Positions 53,279 through 62,956 are shown, numbered from the stretch's first letter. The stretch is DNA of 64,000 bases from Qaidamihabitans albus (GCF_016464705.1 NZ_JAEHOB010000002.1:434001-498000); one strand, 5' to 3'. The notes: generated by a model not told the origin, from the sequence alone. Program-made: numbers and translations.

Positions 53279-54722
53279 CCCGAAGGGTTTCCTGACCACT
53301 CCCCGGGAGACGCCGAAGTCGCGTCCCGTGGACGTGCGGATCAAGGACTGGCGTGAGGTCTACGAGGACTTCGAGCGCACGAAGCTGGAGAAGCAGGCGG
53401 GCCGCTGCATGGACTGCGGCATCCCGTTCTGCCACCAGGGCTGTCCACTCGGGAACCTCATCCCGGAGTGGAACACGCTGGTGTGGCGCGAGGACTGGCG
53501 GGACGCCATCGAGCGCCTGCACGCCACGAACAACTTCCCCGAGTTCACCGGCACCCTGTGCCCCGCACCGTGCGAGACCGCGTGCGTGCTGGGCATCAAC
53601 GACGACCCGGTGACGATCAAGCGCGTCGAGATCTCGATCATCGACCGCGCGTTCGAGGAGGGCTGGGTCAAGCCCGAGATCCCGGAGACCAGGACCGGCA
53701 AGAAGGTCGCTGTGGTTGGTTCGGGTCCCTCGGGGCTGGCGGCGGCGCAGCAGCTCACCCGCGCCGGGCACGACGTGGTCGTGTTCGAGCGGGCCGACGC
53801 GATCGGCGGGCTGCTGCGGTACGGCATTCCCGAGTTCAAGATGGAGAAGAACCGGCTGGACCGGCGGCTCGAGCAGATGCGGGCCGAGGGCACCGAGTTC
53901 CGCACGAACGTCAACGTGGGCGTGGACATCACCGGCGAGCGGCTGCGGGCCGAGTACGACGCGATCGTGCTGGCCGGCGGGGCGACGGCCTGGCGTGACC
54001 TGCCGATCGCCGGGCGGGACGTGCCCGGTGTGTACCAGGCGATGGAGTACCTGCCGCCCGCGAACCGGGTCGCCAGCGGCGAGCTGGCACGGCCGCCGAT
54101 CGACGCGGCGGGCAAGGACGTCGTGGTGATCGGCGGCGGTGACACCGGGGCGGACTGCGTCGGCACGGCACACCGCCAGGGCGCCCGGTCGGTGACGCAG
54201 CTGGAGATCATGCCGAAGCCGCCTTCGTCGCGGCCGGACGAGCAGCCGTGGCCCACCTACCCGATGATCTACCGCGTCTCCTCGGCCCACGAGGAGGGCG
54301 GCGAGCGGCTCTACTCGGTGAACACGCAGGAGTTCCTCGCCGACGACGAGGGCAACCTGCGGGCGCTGCAGCTGGTCGAGGTGCGCAACGAGGGCGGCAG
54401 ATTCGTGCCGGTCGAGGGCACCGAGCAGGAGCTGCCCGCGCAGCTGGCGCTGCTCGCGATGGGCTTCGTCGGCCCGCAGCGGGAAGGGCTGCTGGACGAG
54501 CTGGGCGTCGAGCTGGACCAGCGCGGCAACGTCGCGCGGGACACGACCTACCGGACGAGTCTGGACAAGGTGTTCGTCGCCGGCGACATGGGCCGTGGCC
54601 AGTCGCTGATCGTGTGGGCCATCGCGGAGGGCCGTTCGGCCGCCGCGGGGGTGGACGCCTACCTCACCGGCCGGGACGTGCTGCCCGCGCCGATCGCGCC
54701 CACCGAGCGCCCGATCGCCTGA
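53271..54722 (+). CDS. gltD: Glutamate synthase (NADPH) small subunit
   Basis: 483 residues. It oxidises NADPH on FAD and passes electrons through two 4Fe-4S clusters to GltB. N-terminal cluster cysteines: [17 protein letters not shown] and [15 protein letters not shown] site [22 protein letters not shown] site [13 protein letters not shown], and the final FAD contact [18 protein letters not shown]. It overlaps the gltB end (ATGGCTGA), so the two subunits are translationally coupled. The transcript probably ends at palindrome copy 7, 12 nt beyond. Confidence 0.97.
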
Positions 54723-54734
54723 ACAGTCCCACCG

Positions 54735-54780
54735 CTCGTGAGTGCGCAGCCGCGTTCTAACTCGGCTGCGCACTCACGAG
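54735..54780. repeat. 46-bp palindromic repeat, copy 7
   Basis: Arms pair over 21 of 22 positions; the middle (GCGCAGCC with GGCTGCGC) differs from copy 3 (GCGTACAC with GTGTACGC) by changes on both arms that keep pairing. Follows gltD by 12 nt. Confidence 0.88.
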
Positions 54781-54911
54781 CCGGCCTGGGCGTCGTGGGC
54801 CGCCGCGCGTGATCATCACCCGAACGTGGCACGCGGTTCGGCCGTACGTCACCGGCAGGCCAGCTGTGCTCCGCACGCTGGGCTCGGACATTCCGAGCCT
54901 GGGAGAACAGC

Positions 54912-56816
54912 GTGGACACAGCGAACACAGAGGGCACAGGGGACACAACAGACAGAGCCCCGGCAGCCGGCGACGTCACCCGCCGCACCCTGCTGCGGAT
55001 CGCGGCGGGAACGCCGGTCGCCGCGGCGGCTCTCTCCGCGGGCACCGCTGCCGCCGGGACGCGTGCGGCCCGCACGGAGGCCGGTGATCCGGAGAGCCCG
55101 CGGTTCACGCTGGCCGTGCTGCCCGACACCCAGTACCTGATCGACGAGGGCGGCTCGGATCCCGAGCCGGTGCGGGCGGCGCTGCGTCACGCCGTGCGCT
55201 CGCGCCGGGAGGCGAACATCGTGTTCCTCGCGCACCTCGGTGACGTCACCGAGCACGGCAGCGACGCCGAGATGCGCGTCGCCGACGAGGTGTTCCGCAC
55301 GGTGCACGGCAAGCTGCCCTACAGCGTGATCGCGGGCAACCACGACGTCTCCGGCACCGACCAGCGCGGCGACACGCCGTACCTGCGCACGTTCGGCCCG
55401 CGCCGCTTCGCCAGGGTGGAGACCTACGGCGGCTCCTCGCCGGACGGCTACAACAGCTTCCACGTCTTCCGCGCCGGTGGCCGCGAGTGGCTGCTGCTCG
55501 CGATGGACTGGCGCGTGTCCGACGGCGGCATCGCCTGGGCGCGGCGGGTCGTCGCCGACCACCCGGCGCTGCCCGCGATCCTGACCACGCACGACCTCGT
55601 CCACGCCGACGACGCGGGCGACGCCCGGCTCTCCGAGCACGGGCAACGGCTCTGGGACGGGCTGATCCGCCGCAGCGACCAGATCTTCCTGACGCTCAGC
55701 GGCCACTACTGGCCGCCCGGCCGCACCGTCCTCACCAACGACCACGGCAACCCGGTGCACCTGCACATCACCAACTACCAGGACCGCTACTACGGCGGCG
55801 CCGGCATGCTCCGGCTCTACTCGTTCGACCTCGCGCGGAACGTGCTCGACGTCGAGACGTTCTCGCCGTGGCTGCTCGCCCGCAGGCCCGCCCAGCGCAC
55901 GCAGCTGGAGGCGGAGACCGTGGAGCTCACCGGCGATGTCGACCGGTTCAGCGTCGAACTCGACTTCGACCGCCGCTTCGCCGGCTTCGCCCCGCTGGTG
56001 CCGCCCCCGCCGCGGCCCGCCGGGACGGTGCTGCTCCGCGACACCGTGGCGTACTGGCGCTTCGACGGCTCCGGGCTCGTCGCGGGCCGGGACGGCGGCC
56101 CGGTACCGGCCGGTGCCGTCGCCCGCGACCTGTCCGGCCACGGCAACGACCTCACCGTCGAGCGGCTGCACGCGAGCGGGCCGGACGTGCTGACGTTCTC
56201 GGCCGAGCACCACCACACGCAGCCCGCGCACGCGAGCCTTCGGTTCGGCGGCGGCAAGAACCCCGACCGGGGCGCCGCGCTGCGGACCGGCGTGAACGCG
56301 CCGCTCAACAGCATGACGTTCGAGCGCGGCTACACCATCGAGACGTTCCTCAAGCTGCCCGAGCCGTTCGAGGGCGACCACGCGTGGATGGGAATCCTGA
56401 GCTGGGAGGGCCGGGCCGGGGACGCGGGCAAGACCAGCGGCTGGTCGCCGGACGAGCCGACGTGCAGCCTCAACCTCTCCGGGGAGCGGTTCCTGCAGTT
56501 CGTGGTCTATCCCACCGACCGCGACGCCGACCCGACGTCGTGGAGCCACGCCGTGCCGGTGGGCCGCTGGATGCACGTGGCGGTCGTCAACGACGGCAGG
56601 CACACCGTCACCTACGTGGACGGTTCGCGGATCGCCCGCAACGCCGCCGAACGCTCGCACGGCATCACGACGCTCGGCAAGCCGTTCGCGCTCGGCGGCA
56701 CCCAGTTCGCCGAGCGCTACGGACAGGGCTTCTACGGCTGGCTCGGCGACACCCGGATCGTCGCCCGCGCGCTGCGGCCGGAGCAGTTCCTCAGCGCGAC
56801 GGGTCGCCGCCCGTGA
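54912..56816 (+). CDS. Exported metallophosphoesterase with C-terminal LamG-type domain
   Basis: 634 residues from the GTG at 54912. The N-terminus has TRRTLLRIAAGTPVAAAALSAGTAAAG, a twin-arginine signal. The phosphoesterase domain follows with metal ligands in VLPDTQYL, HLGDVTEHG, IAGNHDVSG, TTHD and LHITNYQ (~66-290). After a linker comes a LamG/concanavalin-like domain (~370-630; VAYWRFDG, LSGHGNDLTV, HAWMGILSWEG, WMHVAVVNDG), usually carbohydrate- or surface-binding. It likely hydrolyses extracellular phosphoesters. It ends within the convergent WYL gene, overlapping by 26 bases. Confidence 0.87.
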   Translation: MDTANTEGTGDTTDRAPAAGDVTRRTLLRIAAGTPVAAAALSAGTAAAGTRAARTEAGDPESPRFTLAVLPDTQYLIDEGGSDPEPVRAALRHAVRSRREANIVFLAHLGDVTEHGSDAEMRVADEVFRTVHGKLPYSVIAGNHDVSGTDQRGDTPYLRTFGPRRFARVETYGGSSPDGYNSFHVFRAGGREWLLLAMDWRVSDGGIAWARRVVADHPALPAILTTHDLVHADDAGDARLSEHGQRLWDGLIRRSDQIFLTLSGHYWPPGRTVLTNDHGNPVHLHITNYQDRYYGGAGMLRLYSFDLARNVLDVETFSPWLLARRPAQRTQLEAETVELTGDVDRFSVELDFDRRFAGFAPLVPPPPRPAGTVLLRDTVAYWRFDGSGLVAGRDGGPVPAGAVARDLSGHGNDLTVERLHASGPDVLTFSAEHHHTQPAHASLRFGGGKNPDRGAALRTGVNAPLNSMTFERGYTIETFLKLPEPFEGDHAWMGILSWEGRAGDAGKTSGWSPDEPTCSLNLSGERFLQFVVYPTDRDADPTSWSHAVPVGRWMHVAVVNDGRHTVTYVDGSRIARNAAERSHGITTLGKPFALGGTQFAERYGQGFYGWLGDTRIVARALRPEQFLSATGRRP

Positions 56817-57777
56817 ACGGTGCCGCGGCGACCGCGCGCCGGTAGCGCCGCGCCAGCAGGCGGACGTGCTCGACCAGTTCGGGCGGCTCGGTGACCTCGA
56901 AGTCGGCGTCGAGCAGGCCGAGGTAGTGCGCGAGCCGGGCGGGCGAGTCCGAGCCGGCGCTGATCACGCAGGTCCGCTCGTCCAGCTCGGCCACGGACAC
57001 CACCGCGGGGAGCTGCGGCCGGATGACCTCAACGGGTGCGTGCACGACGATCCGTGCCCGCACCTGCCAGGTCGCGGTGTCCAGCCCCGCGGAGACGTAG
57101 CGCGCTACACCGCCCTCGGGTTCCTCGCGGGGAGTGAACCGGGGCCCGTTGGGGACGCGCAGCCGCATGCGGTCGGCGCGGAAGGTGCGCCAGCCCGCCC
57201 TGCCGGTGTCCCAGGCGAGCAGGTACCAGCGCCCCCTGGTGTGCACGAGACGGTGCGGCTCGGCGTCCCGGCCGGTCACGGTTGCGTCGTGGCCGGTGTA
57301 GTCGAAACGGAGCCGTTCGTTGTCGCGGGCCGCCGCCACGATGGCGGTGAGCGTGTCGGCGTCCACCGCCGGGCCGGCACCGGGCACCGGCACCACGTAG
57401 TCGCGCAGGTTGTGCACCCGGCGGCGGAGCCGGGAGGGCAGCATCCGTTCCAGCTTCGCCAGCGCCCGCAGCGAGGACTCCTCGATGCCGGTCACCGCGC
57501 CGTTGCCGGTACCGATCCGGAGCCCGACCGCGACCGCCACGGCCTCGTCGTCGTCGAGCAGCAGCGGTGGCAGCGACGTGCCTGCGCCGAGCCGGTAGCC
57601 GCCCGCGGCGCCCCGGATCCCGTGCACGGGGTAGCCGAGGTCGCGCAGCCGCTCGATGTCGTTGCGCACGGTGCGAACGGTCACCCCGAGCCGCCCGGCC
57701 AGCTCGGGTCCGGTCCAGTCCCTCGGGGTCTGCAGCAGGGACAGCAGGCGCAGCAGCCGCTGCGGGGTGTCGGACAT
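56791..57777 (-). CDS. WYL-domain transcriptional regulator
   Basis: 328 residues. N-terminal winged helix ([48 protein letters not shown], ~6-54) of the HTH_11/DeoR-like type, then the WYL domain with the name motif in [25 protein letters not shown] and the C-terminal extension ending [12 protein letters not shown] proteins sense ligands such as nucleotides or nucleic acids and often regulate the neighbouring gene. It is divergent from the epoxide hydrolase with only 62 bases between the starts, containing nested inverted repeats. Confidence 0.9.
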   Translation of the reverse strand: MSDTPQRLLRLLSLLQTPRDWTGPELAGRLGVTVRTVRNDIERLRDLGYPVHGIRGAAGGYRLGAGTSLPPLLLDDDEAVAVAVGLRIGTGNGAVTGIEESSLRALAKLERMLPSRLRRRVHNLRDYVVPVPGAGPAVDADTLTAIVAAARDNERLRFDYTGHDATVTGRDAEPHRLVHTRGRWYLLAWDTGRAGWRTFRADRMRLRVPNGPRFTPREEPEGGVARYVSAGLDTATWQVRARIVVHAPVEVIRPQLPAVVSVAELDERTCVISAGSDSPARLAHYLGLLDADFEVTEPPELVEHVRLLARRYRRAVAAAPFTGGDPSR

Positions 57778-57788
57778 CTTTCGATCCT

Positions 57789-57820
57789 GGCACGGAAACA
57801 GGAACTGTTCGTGCCTGTTT
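57789..57820. promoter_or_regulatory. Nested inverted repeats between the WYL and epoxide hydrolase genes
   Basis: AAACAGG (57796-57802) faces CCTGTTT (57814-57820), and GGCACG (57789-57794) faces CGTGCC (57810-57815). They fill most of the 62-base divergent intergenic region and are the likely WYL binding site controlling both genes. Confidence 0.5.
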
Positions 57821-57839
57821 GGTTCCTAGTGTTCGCGGC

Positions 57840-59129
57840 ATGGACACCAACACCGAGATCCGTCCCTTCCGTATCGACATCCCGCAACACGACCTCGACG
57901 ACCTGCGGTCCAGGCTGGCCGCCACCCGCTGGCCGCAGCAGCTGCCCGGCACCGGCTGGGAGCGCGGCGTGCCCGCGTCCTACCTCCGGGAACTGGCCGG
58001 CTACTGGGCCGACGGCTTCGACTGGCGTGCCAGGGAACGTGAGCTCAACGAGCTGCCGCAGTTCGTCACCACGATCGAGGGCCAGGACTTCCACTTCGTG
58101 CACGTCCGCTCGGCCGAGCCGGACGCGCTGCCGCTGATCCTGAGCCACGGCTGGCCGGGCTCGTTCGTGGACTTCCTCAGGGTGATCGGGCCGCTCACCG
58201 ACCCGGTGGCCCACGGCGGCGATCCCGCGGACGCGTTCGACGTGGTGATTCCCTCACTGCCCGGGTTCGGCTTCTCCACGCCGGTCCGCGAAGCGGGTTG
58301 GGGCAACCTGTTCCGGGTGGCCGGCGCGTTCGCCGAGCTGATGAGCAGGCTGGGCTACGAACGGTTCGGCGCGCACGGCGGCGACATCGGTGCGGGGCTG
58401 ACCGGCCTGCTCGGCATGATCGCGCCACACCGGGTGACCGGCACGCATATCAACGGACCCGCGCCCGCGTTCCCGTTCGGGCCGCCGGTCGACCCGGCCG
58501 GACTGTCCGAAGCGGACACGCTGCGAGCCGAGCGGTTCAACGAGTTCCAGCGGGAGGGCCTCGGCTACCTCCACCTGCAGGCCACCAGGCCGCAGACCCT
58601 CGCCTACGCGCTGAACGACTCGCCCGCCGGGCAGCTCGCCTGGATCGTCGAGAAGTTCCGGGAATGGACCGACCCTGGCGCCGAACTGCCGGACGAGGCA
58701 GTGGACCGCGACCAGCTGCTCACCAACGTCAGCCTGTACTGGTTCACCGGCAGCGGCGCCTCCTCGGCCCACAGCACCTACGAGGGGATGCGGGCCTACC
58801 GGGAGATCGCCGAGTCCGCGGGCGACGGCGCCGCGGCGGAGGCACCCGCGCAGCCGCAAGGAGTCGCGGTGTTCGCGGGGGACGACAGCATCCGCGAGCT
58901 GGTCGACCCGGCCGGGCACGCCGCGCGCTGGACGGAGTACGACCGGGGCGGTCACTTCCCGGCCTACGAGGCACCCGACCTGCTCACCGGCGACATCCGC
59001 GAGTTCTTCCGCACCGTGCGCCGACCCGGGAGGACCGCGTGGCCCATGCCGCGATCACGTCACATTGACACCGCGCAGCCGGCGAACTTACGCTCGACCG
59101 GCTGCGCGATGGCGGCCGGAAGCCGGTGA
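57840..59129 (+). CDS. Epoxide hydrolase (microsomal/juvenile-hormone type)
   Basis: 429 residues from the ATG at 57840. The N-terminal epoxide-hydrolase domain [23 protein letters not shown] is diagnostic. Alpha/beta hydrolase features: oxyanion HGWPGS, nucleophile Asp in [10 protein letters not shown], and the C-terminal His in [14 protein letters not shown]. It opens epoxides with water to diols. The natural end is near EFFRTVRRP; about 30 further residues are encoded over the promoter and first bases of the downstream cobalamin riboswitch, so the tail is probably meaningless. Confidence 0.9.
   Translation: MDTNTEIRPFRIDIPQHDLDDLRSRLAATRWPQQLPGTGWERGVPASYLRELAGYWADGFDWRARERELNELPQFVTTIEGQDFHFVHVRSAEPDALPLILSHGWPGSFVDFLRVIGPLTDPVAHGGDPADAFDVVIPSLPGFGFSTPVREAGWGNLFRVAGAFAELMSRLGYERFGAHGGDIGAGLTGLLGMIAPHRVTGTHINGPAPAFPFGPPVDPAGLSEADTLRAERFNEFQREGLGYLHLQATRPQTLAYALNDSPAGQLAWIVEKFREWTDPGAELPDEAVDRDQLLTNVSLYWFTGSGASSAHSTYEGMRAYREIAESAGDGAAAEAPAQPQGVAVFAGDDSIRELVDPAGHAARWTEYDRGGHFPAYEAPDLLTGDIREFFRTVRRPGRTAWPMPRSRHIDTAQPANLRSTGCAMAAGSR
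59065..59094 (+). promoter_or_regulatory. Promoter of the cobalamin riboswitch/cbtBA, inside the epoxide hydrolase gene
   Basis: TTGACA (59065-59070), 18-nt spacer, TACGCT (59089-59094); the start site would be about 59101. The spacer holds one arm of an 11-bp inverted repeat, CGCGCAGCCGG, with its partner CCGGCTGCGCG at 59097-59107. Confidence 0.65.
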
Positions 59130-59195
59130 GATTCCGCACGGTCGCGCCACTGTAACCGAGTCACTCGGAAGTCAGACCCGCCGTCATCGCAACCG
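59101..59195 (+). ncRNA. Cobalamin riboswitch
   Basis: The core motifs are present in order: GGAAGCCGGTGAGATTCC (59118-59135), GCGCCACTGTAAC (59143-59155) with the hallmark GCCACTGTAA, and a B12-box-like AGTCAGACCCGCC (59170-59182). It precedes cbtB by about 40 nt. Adenosylcobalamin binding should switch off cobalt uptake when the vitamin is abundant, probably by masking the GAGGAGG ribosome-binding site, since no U-tract terminator follows. Boundaries are approximate. Confidence 0.88.
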
Positions 59196-59231
59196 TCCCA
59201 ACAGGGCCGCGCCAAGCCCGAGGAGGTCCCG

Positions 59232-59447
59232 ATGTCGCAGGCGACTGCCACCGTCCCGCATCCCGTCCAGGTCAGCATCCCGCTCCGGGAGATCGTCCCG
59301 TGGGCGATCTTCGTCGGAATCCTGTCGCTGATCGTGCTGTTCTTCGTGAGCACCGAGGCGGGCGCGGTGGAACTGTTCGCCGGCAACGGGCTCGTGCACG
59401 AGTTCGTGCACGACGGCAGGCACCTGCTGGCCTTCCCCTGCCACTGA
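59232..59447 (+). CDS. cbtB: Cobalt transporter small subunit
   Basis: 71 residues, with GAGGAGG about 6 nt upstream. A single membrane helix (IVPWAIFVGILSLIVLFFVS) is followed by the CbtB-type end NGLVHEFVHDGRHLLAFPCH, whose His residues and Cys can bind cobalt. CbtB partners the five-helix CbtA in a cobalamin-regulated cobalt uptake system. It is under the riboswitch at 59101-59195, and cbtA follows after 107 nt. Confidence 0.87.
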   Translation: MSQATATVPHPVQVSIPLREIVPWAIFVGILSLIVLFFVSTEAGAVELFAGNGLVHEFVHDGRHLLAFPCH

Positions 59448-59554
59448 CCGAGCATCCGAGCACGTCCGTGCCCCGTCGAGGGCATGGCCGAACGCGCCCG
59501 GCGAAGCCCCACGACGGTGGCCGCGGCGCGGCCCAGCGGCAGGGAGAGACCGCC

Positions 59555-60322
59555 ATGATGAGGAACCTGCTGGTCCGCGGAATGCTCGCGGGCCTGATCG
59601 CCGGTGTGCTGGCGACCCTGTTCGCCTACTTCTTCGGTGAGCCGTCCGTCAACGTCGCGATCGGCCTGGAGGAGTCCGGCGGGCACTCGCACGCGACCGC
59701 CGAGGGCGGGCACGGGCACGGCGGCGGTGAGGACGAGGAACTCGTCAGCAGGGGCGTGCAGAGCACGGTGGGCCTGCTCACCGGCATCGGCGCGTACGGC
59801 ATCGCCATCGGCGGGCTGTTCGCCGTCGCGTTCGCGTTCCTGCACGGCAGGGTCGGCACGCTGCGGCCGAGGCTGACCTCGGCGCTGCTCGCCGCGGGCG
59901 CGTTTGCCGTGGTCGTACTGGTGCCGTTCCTCAAGTACCCGGCCAACCCGCCCGCGGTGGGGTCGGCCGGGACGATCGGCGACCGCACCGCGCTGTACTT
60001 CGGCTTCGCCGCGCTGTCGCTGGTCGCTGGGATCGCCGCGGTGGTCGGCGGCCGCGGGCTGGCCGACCGGTTCGGCGCGTGGTGGGGCGGCCTGCTCGGC
60101 ATGGGCGGTTACATCGTCGTGATGGCGGTGTGCGCGGCGCTGCTGCCGGTCGTCGACGAGGTGCCTGCCGAGTTCCCCGGTTCGACACTGTGGACGTTCC
60201 GCACCGCGGCGCTGGGCACGCAACTGGTGCTGTGGTCCGCGCTCGGCCTCACGTTCGGCGCGTTCGCCGAGCGGGTGCTGCGCGAGCGTGCCAAGGCCCC
60301 GGCACCGGCGGGTCAGCGATAG
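59555..60322 (+). CDS. cbtA: Cobalt transporter large subunit
   Basis: 255 residues from the ATG at 59555 (a second ATG directly follows), with AGGGAGAG upstream. MMRNLLVRGMLAGLIAGVLATLFAYFFGEP is the family start; a His-rich loop (GGHSHATAEGGHGHGGG, ~42-58) follows helix 1 and probably gathers metal; four more helices complete the protein. It works with CbtB to import cobalt for cobalamin synthesis, fitting the late cob genes next to it. Its stop overlaps the convergent cobD by 10 bases. Confidence 0.88.
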   Translation: MMRNLLVRGMLAGLIAGVLATLFAYFFGEPSVNVAIGLEESGGHSHATAEGGHGHGGGEDEELVSRGVQSTVGLLTGIGAYGIAIGGLFAVAFAFLHGRVGTLRPRLTSALLAAGAFAVVVLVPFLKYPANPPAVGSAGTIGDRTALYFGFAALSLVAGIAAVVGGRGLADRFGAWWGGLLGMGGYIVVMAVCAALLPVVDEVPAEFPGSTLWTFRTAALGTQLVLWSALGLTFGAFAERVLRERAKAPAPAGQR

Positions 60323-61251
60323 CGGGCCAGCGCCGCGCCTGCGGCCAGCGCGGCGAGCCCGACGGCCCGGGAAAGGCGCACCGACCGGCGCAGGTCGGCG
60401 GTGCCCGGCTCGGGGCCGTCACCGAGGGGGCCACGATCCTCGACGCGGCCGCCGTAGCTGTTCGTCCCGCCCAGCCGTACCCCGAGTGCCCCGGCGAACG
60501 CCGCCTCCACCGGTCCGGCGTTCGGGCTCGGATGGTGGGCCGCGTCCCGCCGCCACGCGCGCCACGCAAGGGCCGGGCGCCCGCCGACGAGCGGCGCGGC
60601 CAGCACGGCGCTCGCCGCGCTGAGCCGGGCCGGCAGCACGTTGGCCACGTCGTCGGCCCGCGCGGCGGCCCAGCCGAACCGGGCGTGGCGCGGGGTGCGG
60701 TGCCCGACCATCGCGTCGAGCGTGTTGAGCGCCCGGTAACCGAGCAGGCCGGGTATCCCGGCCAGCCCGCCCCACACGAGCGGGGCGACCACCGCGTCGG
60801 ACGTGTTCTCCGCGATCGACTCGGTCGCCGCCCGCGCCAGCGCCGCCGGGCCGAGCGTGCCGGCGTCGCGGCCGCACAGGTGCGACAGCCTCCGGCGGGC
60901 CGCGGCCACGTCCCCGGCGTCGAGCAGCCTCACCATCTCGGCCCCCTCACCGGCGAGCCCGCGGCCACCGAGCACGGCCCAGGTCGCCACGGCCGTCACG
61001 GCGAAGCGGCCGAGCGGCCGGTGGCGGGTGACGGCCTCCAGCGCGGCCCCGGCGACGGTCGCCGCGCCCGCGCAGGTGGCCGCGTAGAGCACGCCACGCT
61101 GCCGCGAGTCGGCCCAGACGCGTTGTTCGAGCGCGGCGGCGGCCCTGCCGAACCAGGCGACGGGATGGCCGCGCCGGGGATCTCCGAAGATCGCGTCGGC
61201 CGCATAACCTGCGACGATCCCGGCTGCGGCGAGCTGTTTGCGATCGGGCAC
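60313..61251 (-). CDS. cobD: Adenosylcobinamide-phosphate synthase
   Basis: 312 residues from the GTG at 61251; the open frame runs on far upstream, antisense to cobU, and is rejected. The membrane protein attaches the aminopropanol arm to adenosylcobyric acid. CobD/CbiB signatures: AGYAADAIFGDPRRGHPVAWFGR at the start, RAATESIAENTSDAVVAPLVWGGLAGIPG, and HPSPNAGPVEAAFAGALGVRLGG. A -10-like TAGGGT lies 7 nt before the GTG, so the mRNA is probably leaderless. It is divergent from cobU, 27 bases apart. Confidence 0.93.
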   Translation of the reverse strand: MPDRKQLAAAGIVAGYAADAIFGDPRRGHPVAWFGRAAAALEQRVWADSRQRGVLYAATCAGAATVAGAALEAVTRHRPLGRFAVTAVATWAVLGGRGLAGEGAEMVRLLDAGDVAAARRRLSHLCGRDAGTLGPAALARAATESIAENTSDAVVAPLVWGGLAGIPGLLGYRALNTLDAMVGHRTPRHARFGWAAARADDVANVLPARLSAASAVLAAPLVGGRPALAWRAWRRDAAHHPSPNAGPVEAAFAGALGVRLGGTNSYGGRVEDRGPLGDGPEPGTADLRRSVRLSRAVGLAALAAGAALARYR

Positions 61252-61278
61252 AGCGCGAACCCTAATCCGTCGGCAAGA

Positions 61279-61914
61279 ATGCCCGGCATGATGAACGATC
61301 GGAGGCGGCGGATCGCCGATCTCACGGCCACCCGGCTGGAGACGGCCGCCGCGCTGGTGCGCCGCTACGGCCGCCGCGGGCAGGGCAACGGCCGGGTGCT
61401 GATCCTGGGCGGGGTGCGCTCGGGCAAGTCGCGGCACGCCGAGCAGCTGATGGCCCGCTACAACCATGTCGTCTACGTCGCCGCGGGGCTGCCCCCCGGC
61501 GACGACGACGCCGAGTGGGCCGCGCGGGTGGCCGCGCACCGCGCGCGCAGGCCGGCGCACTGGCGCACCGTGGAGACCACCGACCTGGCCGGGGCACTGC
61601 GCGCGGCGACCGCGCCCACGCTCATCGACTGCCTCGGCACCTGGGTGAGCCGGGTCCTCGACGAGGTCGGCGCCTGGCAGCAGGAGGAGGGCTGGCAGCA
61701 ACGCGTCGACGAGCGGCTGCACGACTTCCTGGACGCCTGGCGGGCCACGACGATCCCGGTGGTGGCCGTGAGCAACGAGGTAGGCAGCGGGATCGTGCCG
61801 CCGACGGTGGCGGGCCGGGTCTTCCGCGACGTGCTCGGTGCCCTGAACACCGCGGTGGCCGCGGAGTCGCACGGCACCCGGCTCGTGGTGGCGGGCAAGG
61901 TGGTGCACCTGTGA
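61279..61914 (+). CDS. cobU: Adenosylcobinamide kinase / guanylyltransferase
   Basis: 211 residues from the ATG at 61279; in-frame ATGs at 61288 and 61291 are also possible because no ribosome-binding site decides. About 38 basic residues precede the Walker A motif LILGGVRSGKSRHAEQL. VAVSNEVGSGIVPP and CLGTWVSRVLDEV are further CobU motifs. It phosphorylates adenosylcobinamide and adds GMP to give adenosylcobinamide-GDP, the CobS substrate. It is followed closely by cobT and cobS. Confidence 0.92.
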   Translation: MPGMMNDRRRRIADLTATRLETAAALVRRYGRRGQGNGRVLILGGVRSGKSRHAEQLMARYNHVVYVAAGLPPGDDDAEWAARVAAHRARRPAHWRTVETTDLAGALRAATAPTLIDCLGTWVSRVLDEVGAWQQEEGWQQRVDERLHDFLDAWRATTIPVVAVSNEVGSGIVPPTVAGRVFRDVLGALNTAVAAESHGTRLVVAGKVVHL

Positions 61915-61927
61915 ACAAGGAGTCCAT

Positions 61928-62956
61928 GTGAGGTTCGACATCCCGGCGCTCGACGAGCGGGCGCGCACGGCGGCGCAGGAACGGCTCGACGGGCTGGTCA
62001 AGCCGCTCGGCGCGCTCGGCAGGCTGGAGGAGCTGGCCGCGTGGCTGTGCGCCGCGCACGGCACCGTGCCGCCGCGCCCGCTCGACGATGTGCGCGTGGT
62101 GGTGTTCGCCGGTGACCACGGCGTGGCCACCGCGCCCGGCGTCTCCGCCTACCCGCGGGAGATCACCGCGGCGATGGTGCGGGTGTTCCTGGCGGGCACC
62201 AGCGGCGTCAACGTGCTCGCCGCGCAGGCCGGTGCGCGGGTCCGGGTGCTCGACCTGGCCGTGGACGGCGATCTCGGCGACGTACCGGCCGCGGTGGGCG
62301 CCCACAAGGTCCGGCGCGGCTCCGGCGCCATCGACGTCACCGACGCCCTCGCGCCGGGGGAGGCGGAACGTGCTTTCGCCGAGGGCAGGGCGATCGCCGA
62401 CGAGGAGGTCGACGGCGGCGCCGACCTGCTGATCCCCGGCGACATGGGCATCGGCAACACCACGGTCGCCGCCGCGCTGGTCGCCGCGGCGCTCGGACTG
62501 CCCGCCGCGGACGTGGTGGGCACCGGCACCGGGGTGGACGAGGCGGGGCGCGCGCGCAAGGTCGCGGTCGTCGAGGCGGCGCTGGCCAGGGCCGGTGCGC
62601 GCGCCACCGACCCGCTCGACCTGCTGACCGCGCTCGGCAGTGCCTGCGCGGCGGCGACCGCGGGCTTCCTCGTGCAGGCCGCCGTGCGCGGGGTCCCGGT
62701 GCTGCTGGACGGTGTGTTCTCCGGGGCCGCGGCGATCGTCGCGCGGGAGATCGCGCCCGCGGCCGCCCAGTGGTGGCTGGCCGGGCACCGCTCCACCGAG
62801 CCGTCCCAGGCCTACGCGCTCAAGGCGCTCGGCCTGGAACCGATCCTGGACCTCGGGCTGCGGCTCGGGGAGGGCAGCGGCGCGGTCCAGGCGGTGGCGG
62901 TGCTGCGCAACGCGCGCGCCGTGCTGGCCGGGATGGGGTCGCTGGCCGACCTGTGA
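61928..62956 (+). CDS. cobT: Nicotinate-nucleotide:dimethylbenzimidazole phosphoribosyltransferase
   Basis: 342 residues from the GTG at 61928, with AAGGAG 5 nt upstream. CobT makes alpha-ribazole phosphate, the lower ligand of cobalamin. Signatures: LVKPLGALGRLEELAAWL, VVVFAGDHGVATAPGVSAYP, ADLLIPGDMGIGNTTVAAAL and the C-terminal LGLRLGEGSGAVQAV with the catalytic Glu. It starts 13 nt after cobU and overlaps cobS (TGATG). Confidence 0.95.
   Translation: MRFDIPALDERARTAAQERLDGLVKPLGALGRLEELAAWLCAAHGTVPPRPLDDVRVVVFAGDHGVATAPGVSAYPREITAAMVRVFLAGTSGVNVLAAQAGARVRVLDLAVDGDLGDVPAAVGAHKVRRGSGAIDVTDALAPGEAERAFAEGRAIADEEVDGGADLLIPGDMGIGNTTVAAALVAAALGLPAADVVGTGTGVDEAGRARKVAVVEAALARAGARATDPLDLLTALGSACAAATAGFLVQAAVRGVPVLLDGVFSGAAAIVAREIAPAAAQWWLAGHRSTEPSQAYALKALGLEPILDLGLRLGEGSGAVQAVAVLRNARAVLAGMGSLADL

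Noticed and set aside
59065-59107. The 11-bp inverted repeat as terminator of the epoxide hydrolase gene
   Set aside because: It lies within the coding frame and overlaps the spacer and -10 of the riboswitch promoter; it has no U-tract, so a promoter/aptamer role is more likely.
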